DNA from: Flavobacterium sasangense DSM 21067
GTDB lineage: Bacteria; Bacteroidota; Bacteroidia; Flavobacteriales; Flavobacteriaceae
Length of the DNA: 64,000 nucleotides
Direction of reading: 5' to 3'
Assembly (NCBI RefSeq): GCF_000686885.1
Contig: NZ_JMLU01000008.1
Coordinates: 62,001 to 126,000, forward strand
Under the pieces are notes generated by a model. It was not told the origin of the DNA. It did no database searches and saw only the letters and a list, made by a program, of their open reading frames with translations. Of the stretch, positions 61,308-64,000 are shown piece by piece (position 1 is the stretch's first letter; each line of letters begins with the position of its first letter). Position numbers and translations under genes: made by a program.

Positions 61308-62276
61308 ATGGCAAAAATCTTAACCGGAGTTCAAAGTACAGGAACACCACACTTAGGTAATTTATTAGGAGCAATTATTCCTGCTATTCAAATGGCAAAC
61401 AATCCTGATAACGAGTCTTTTCTTTTTATTGCCGATTTGCATTCGATTACGCAAATCAAAAATGGAGCAGAATTAAGACAAAATACGTATAGTGTTGCGG
61501 CGGCATGGCTGGCGTGTGGTTTAGATACAAATCGTGTGGTTTTTTACCGCCAATCTGATGTGCCTCAAACCACAGAGCTTTCTTGGTATTTGAGTTGCTT
61601 TTTTCCATTCCAACGTTTAACATTAGCGCATTCTTTCAAAGATAAAGCCGATAGATTAGATGATGTTAATGCGGGATTATTCTCATATCCGATGTTAATG
61701 GCAGCAGATATTTTATTATACGATGCCAACTTTGTTCCTGTTGGAAAAGACCAATTGCAACATTTAGAAATTACGCGTGATGTAGCTTCGAGGTTTAATC
61801 ACCAAATGGGTGAAACGTTTGTATTACCTGAAGCGAAAATCGATGAGCAAATCATGATTATTCCGGGAACAGACGGGCAAAAAATGAGTAAATCGAGAAA
61901 TAATTTTATCAATATCTTTTTAGATGATAAAGCGTTACTAAAACAAATCAAGTCCATTGAAACCGACAGCACACCGCTTGAAGAACCAAAAAATCCAGAT
62001 ACCTGTAACGTGTTTGCATTATACAAATTATTAGGTTCTACTGAACAAGTTGCCGATTTACGTGCCAAATACGAAGCAGGAAATTACGGCTATGGTCACG
62101 CCAAACAAGCTTTATTTGAATTAATCGTTGAGAAATTCAAAACCGAAAGAGAAAAATACAATTACTACAGCAATAACTTAGAAGAAGTAGATAAATTATT
62201 ATTGGAAGGTGCCGCAAAAGCAAGTGCTGTAGCAAATGGTGTTTTGAAAAGAGTGAGAGAGAAGTTGGGTTACTAA
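61308..62276 (+). CDS. trpS: Tryptophanyl-tRNA synthetase
   Basis: 322 residues. T-G-T-P-H-L-G-N near residue 10 (HIGH-type) and K-M-S-K-S near 195. Charges tRNA-Trp with tryptophan. Length and layout fit the bacterial class Ic enzyme. No leader peptide or T-box is visible. Confidence 0.97.
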   Translation: MAKILTGVQSTGTPHLGNLLGAIIPAIQMANNPDNESFLFIADLHSITQIKNGAELRQNTYSVAAAWLACGLDTNRVVFYRQSDVPQTTELSWYLSCFFPFQRLTLAHSFKDKADRLDDVNAGLFSYPMLMAADILLYDANFVPVGKDQLQHLEITRDVASRFNHQMGETFVLPEAKIDEQIMIIPGTDGQKMSKSRNNFINIFLDDKALLKQIKSIETDSTPLEEPKNPDTCNVFALYKLLGSTEQVADLRAKYEAGNYGYGHAKQALFELIVEKFKTEREKYNYYSNNLEEVDKLLLEGAAKASAVANGVLKRVREKLGY

Positions 62277-62298
62277 GAAAACTCAACTTTAAATAAAG

Positions 62299-62340
62299 AA
62301 AAACCTCAAAGTTTAGATGTCTAAATTTTGAGGTTTTTTA
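62299..62340 (+). terminator. Intrinsic terminator after trpS
   Basis: AAACCTCAAAGTTTAGA and its complement form a 17-bp stem with one G-T pair, followed by TTTTTTA. Confidence 0.92.
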
Positions 62341-62363
62341 TTAAGTGGAAGTTCGATCAATAT

Positions 62364-63011
62364 CTAATAATCATCCTTAATTATTCCTTTTAAAATCCAT
62401 TTGTTATTTTTTCTAATAGAAATTATTTTAAAAGTATATGGAATACAACCTCCTTTAGTTAAATTAAAAAATGCTTTGTTTTTTTTATCATTGATAACTA
62501 CTCTTGAAATTGAAACTATGGTATGTTCATTATGATTATGATTACTTGTAATATGAGGTAAAAATTCTGAACCATAAAGATTAATTAATAAAGTTGAATT
62601 TTTAACTTCATTTTTATTTACTTGCCTTAAATCAAGTGAATCAAAAATTGGTTTAAAATCATTAAAATGTTTTGCAAACTCATTTTCGTAATAAGTGAAA
62701 TCAATTCCTCTCAAAGTGTCAATTATTCCAATTCTATATTTATTTTTTTGCTTAGCTAACTTTTTTATTTTCTCTTTTTCTTCATTTACTAATTTAAAAA
62801 ATTCTTCATCAGAAGAAATTTTATAGTTTTCATTTTGAAGACTATCAGGCGGTGGTGGAGGTGGAGGAATAAATAAACTACCAATCTCGGGTATCACTTC
62901 CGGCAACACATCACATAAAACTTCTGCTTCTAATTCTTCATAGGTTTTTTCTTTCTCGAAGCAAGAGAAGAAAAATAAAACTATCGTTATGATGCTAAGT
63001 GCTTTTTTCAT
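62364..63011 (-). CDS. Lipoprotein with proline-rich stretch
   Basis: 215 residues. Lipobox F-F-S-C (Cys17), an acidic segment (Y-E-E-L-E-A-E-V-L-C), then seven prolines in a row (about 51-57) and a soluble domain. It ends L-K-G-I-I-K-D-D-Y. No family recognised. Single gene on the minus strand with AT-rich upstream sequence. Confidence 0.72.
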   Translation of the reverse strand: MKKALSIITIVLFFFSCFEKEKTYEELEAEVLCDVLPEVIPEIGSLFIPPPPPPPDSLQNENYKISSDEEFFKLVNEEKEKIKKLAKQKNKYRIGIIDTLRGIDFTYYENEFAKHFNDFKPIFDSLDLRQVNKNEVKNSTLLINLYGSEFLPHITSNHNHNEHTIVSISRVVINDKKNKAFFNLTKGGCIPYTFKIISIRKNNKWILKGIIKDDY

Positions 63012-63057
63012 GTTTTAAATTTAGGAATTTCAATCAAAAAATAAGCCAAAAAATTTA

Positions 63058-63285
63058 GAGAAGCTGAAACGAGTTCAAATTTCCAAATAATAACTCTAGA
63101 CGTCTTCTTGTCATTCCGAACTTGTTTCGGAATCTCCATACATAAACAAGAAGCTGAAACAAGTTCAGCTTGACAAACTATCTGATATTATTTTTTATAA
63201 ACTAAACTTCTGTCATCCTGAACTCGTTTCAGGATCTAATCATTTCAAATTATCAAGAAGCTGAAACAAGTTCAGCTTGACAAGA
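63058..63285. repeat. REP-like palindromes before dprA
   Basis: The 280-base gap holds several short inverted repeats of two related kinds: AGCTGAA-ACAAG-TTCAGCT (63147-63176, 63254-63284, and a damaged one at 63058-63082) and TTCCGAA-CTTGTTTCGGAA (63114-63132) with TCCTGAA-CTCGTTTCAGGA (63215-63233), each preceded by a TGTCAT or CAAGA flank. Non-coding. These are typical small dispersed hairpins of Flavobacterium genomes. Confidence 0.8.
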
Positions 63286-63291
63286 AAACGT

Positions 63292-64000
63292 TTAAACCAC
63301 CTCAAACATTTTACCTGGCAAAGGACGAATCACTCCTTTTAATTCCATATTTAACAAAATAGAAGAAATGCGATAAATCGGAAAATCACATTCTAATGCG
63401 ATGATGTCCATCATTTCTTTTCCTGTTTTTTGAAGGTAATCGTAAATGATTTGTTCTTCATCGGTTAAGGTAACGAACAATTGCTTTTGTACTACTTTTT
63501 GAGATTCGCGTTGCAATTCCCAATTCAAAATATAGACCAAATCAGCTGCCGAAGTGAGTAAATTCGCGCGTTGTGTTTTAATCAAATTGTTGCAACCTTG
63601 ACTGTACTTATCCGTGGTTCTTCCTGGAACTGCAAAAACATCTCTATTATAATCGTTAGCTAAATTAGCCGTGACTAATGAACCGCCTCTTTCAGCACTT
63701 TCAATTACGATGGTAGCTTCGCTTATCCCAGCCACAATACGATTTCGTTTGATGAAATTTTCTTTATCGGGATTGCTGGTGCTCCAAAATTCGGTTAAAA
63801 AGCCGCCGTTTTGTTCCATTTTAGCCATGTACTTTTTGTGTGTTTTAGGATAAATTTGATTCAATCCGTGTGCTAAAACACCGATGGTTTGCAAACCACA
63901 ATCCATTGCCATTTGATGCGCGAAAATATCAACGCCATAAGCAAAGCCACTAACAATTATTGGATTTAATGGTGAAATTTCTTCAATCAATTTCTTAGTA
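63292..64000 (-). CDS. dprA: DNA processing protein DprA (partial)
   Basis: About 236 residues, start beyond the right edge; the frame is still open at 64000 (T-K-K-L-I-E-E). Rossmann-like DprA fold with G-F-A-Y-G-V-D, G-V-L-A-H-G-L-N, R-N-R-I-V-A-G and E-S-A-E-R-G-G-S-L-V-T-A, then a C-terminal winged-helix (about 170-232). DprA loads RecA on incoming DNA in natural transformation. Confidence 0.93.
   Translation of the reverse strand, partial: TKKLIEEISPLNPIIVSGFAYGVDIFAHQMAMDCGLQTIGVLAHGLNQIYPKTHKKYMAKMEQNGGFLTEFWSTSNPDKENFIKRNRIVAGISEATIVIESAERGGSLVTANLANDYNRDVFAVPGRTTDKYSQGCNNLIKTQRANLLTSAADLVYILNWELQRESQKVVQKQLFVTLTDEEQIIYDYLQKTGKEMMDIIALECDFPIYRISSILLNMELKGVIRPLPGKMFEVV

Noticed and set aside
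63058..63285. CRISPR array before dprA
   Set aside because: Units differ in sequence and orientation and spacers vary from about 20 to 40 bases; better explained as REP-like palindromes.
1..64000. tRNA and rRNA genes
   Set aside because: No cloverleaf with T-arm GTTCRA motif or rRNA-like sequence was noticed in the gaps; a tRNAscan run would settle it.

Overview
The window is a piece of a low-GC Bacteroidota chromosome, most likely Flavobacterium or a close relative. The signs are gldH (gliding motility), a subtilase with a type IX secretion C-terminal sorting domain, Bacteroidota-type promoters (TTTG-N19-TAnnTTTG), Mg-type HemB, and the general gene content. About 13.2 kb at the left is a prophage; the rest is ordinary chromosome.

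Prophage (1 to about 13,220, left part outside the window). The order matches the tail half and right end of a Mu-like transposable phage: tail-tube-like protein end, tail assembly chaperone with a programmed -1 frameshift (A AAA AAG plus hairpin), tape measure, hub and spike-like proteins, gpW/gp25-like protein, LysM protein, baseplate J-like protein, gpI-like protein, a His-rich collar fibre and two small downstream genes. A 450-base non-coding stretch follows, holding a tandem repeat that can fold, a strong terminator and a roughly 40-bp wobble-rich hairpin with an alternative partner. The right-end cargo is a cytosine-5 DNA methyltransferase, a 42-residue protein, an ABC ATPase and a GNAT acyltransferase joined only by a -1 frameshift at a run of ten A, and a formyltransferase-fold protein without the usual catalytic Asn. 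This sits where Mu carries com-mom, so a DNA-modification or anti-restriction role is a reasonable hypothesis. A 22-bp tandem repeat at 13,176-13,219 probably marks the transposase-binding right end.

Lipid and metabolism block (13.2-20 kb): PlsC-like acyltransferase, acyl-ACP desaturase, HD phosphohydrolase, an exported protein of unknown function, enoyl-CoA hydratase and an NtrY-like sensor kinase.

Heme block (19.6-33.4 kb): hemJ, hemH and an AraC regulator on the minus strand, diverging from hemA-hemC-(K+ channel and its RCK gate)-hemD-hemE-hemF, with hemB a little further on. Nearly the whole C5 heme pathway is present apart from hemL and the tRNA synthetase. A small cytochrome c lipoprotein after hemB has a perfect TGTGA-N6-TCACA operator at the spacing of a class II activator site.

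Mixed core region (33.9-56.4 kb): a two-component system, DUF1573 protein, MGMT, a serine hydrolase, an exonuclease, the T9SS subtilase, a nucleoside-gate protein, class I fumarase, rlmI, a four-helix-bundle gene inside paired palindromic repeats, CoA transferase scoAB, PBP1A, gldH-ricT, and trhO-trhP-ferredoxin. The O2-dependent (TrhO) and prephenate-dependent (TrhP) tRNA U34 hydroxylation enzymes are adjacent and carry the same C-terminal domain.

Right end (56.6-64 kb): recA, a lipoprotein, an ECF sigma factor translationally coupled to a membrane-anchored beta-barrel protein, a second PlsC-like enzyme, trpS, a lipoprotein, REP-like palindromes and the C-terminal two thirds of dprA.
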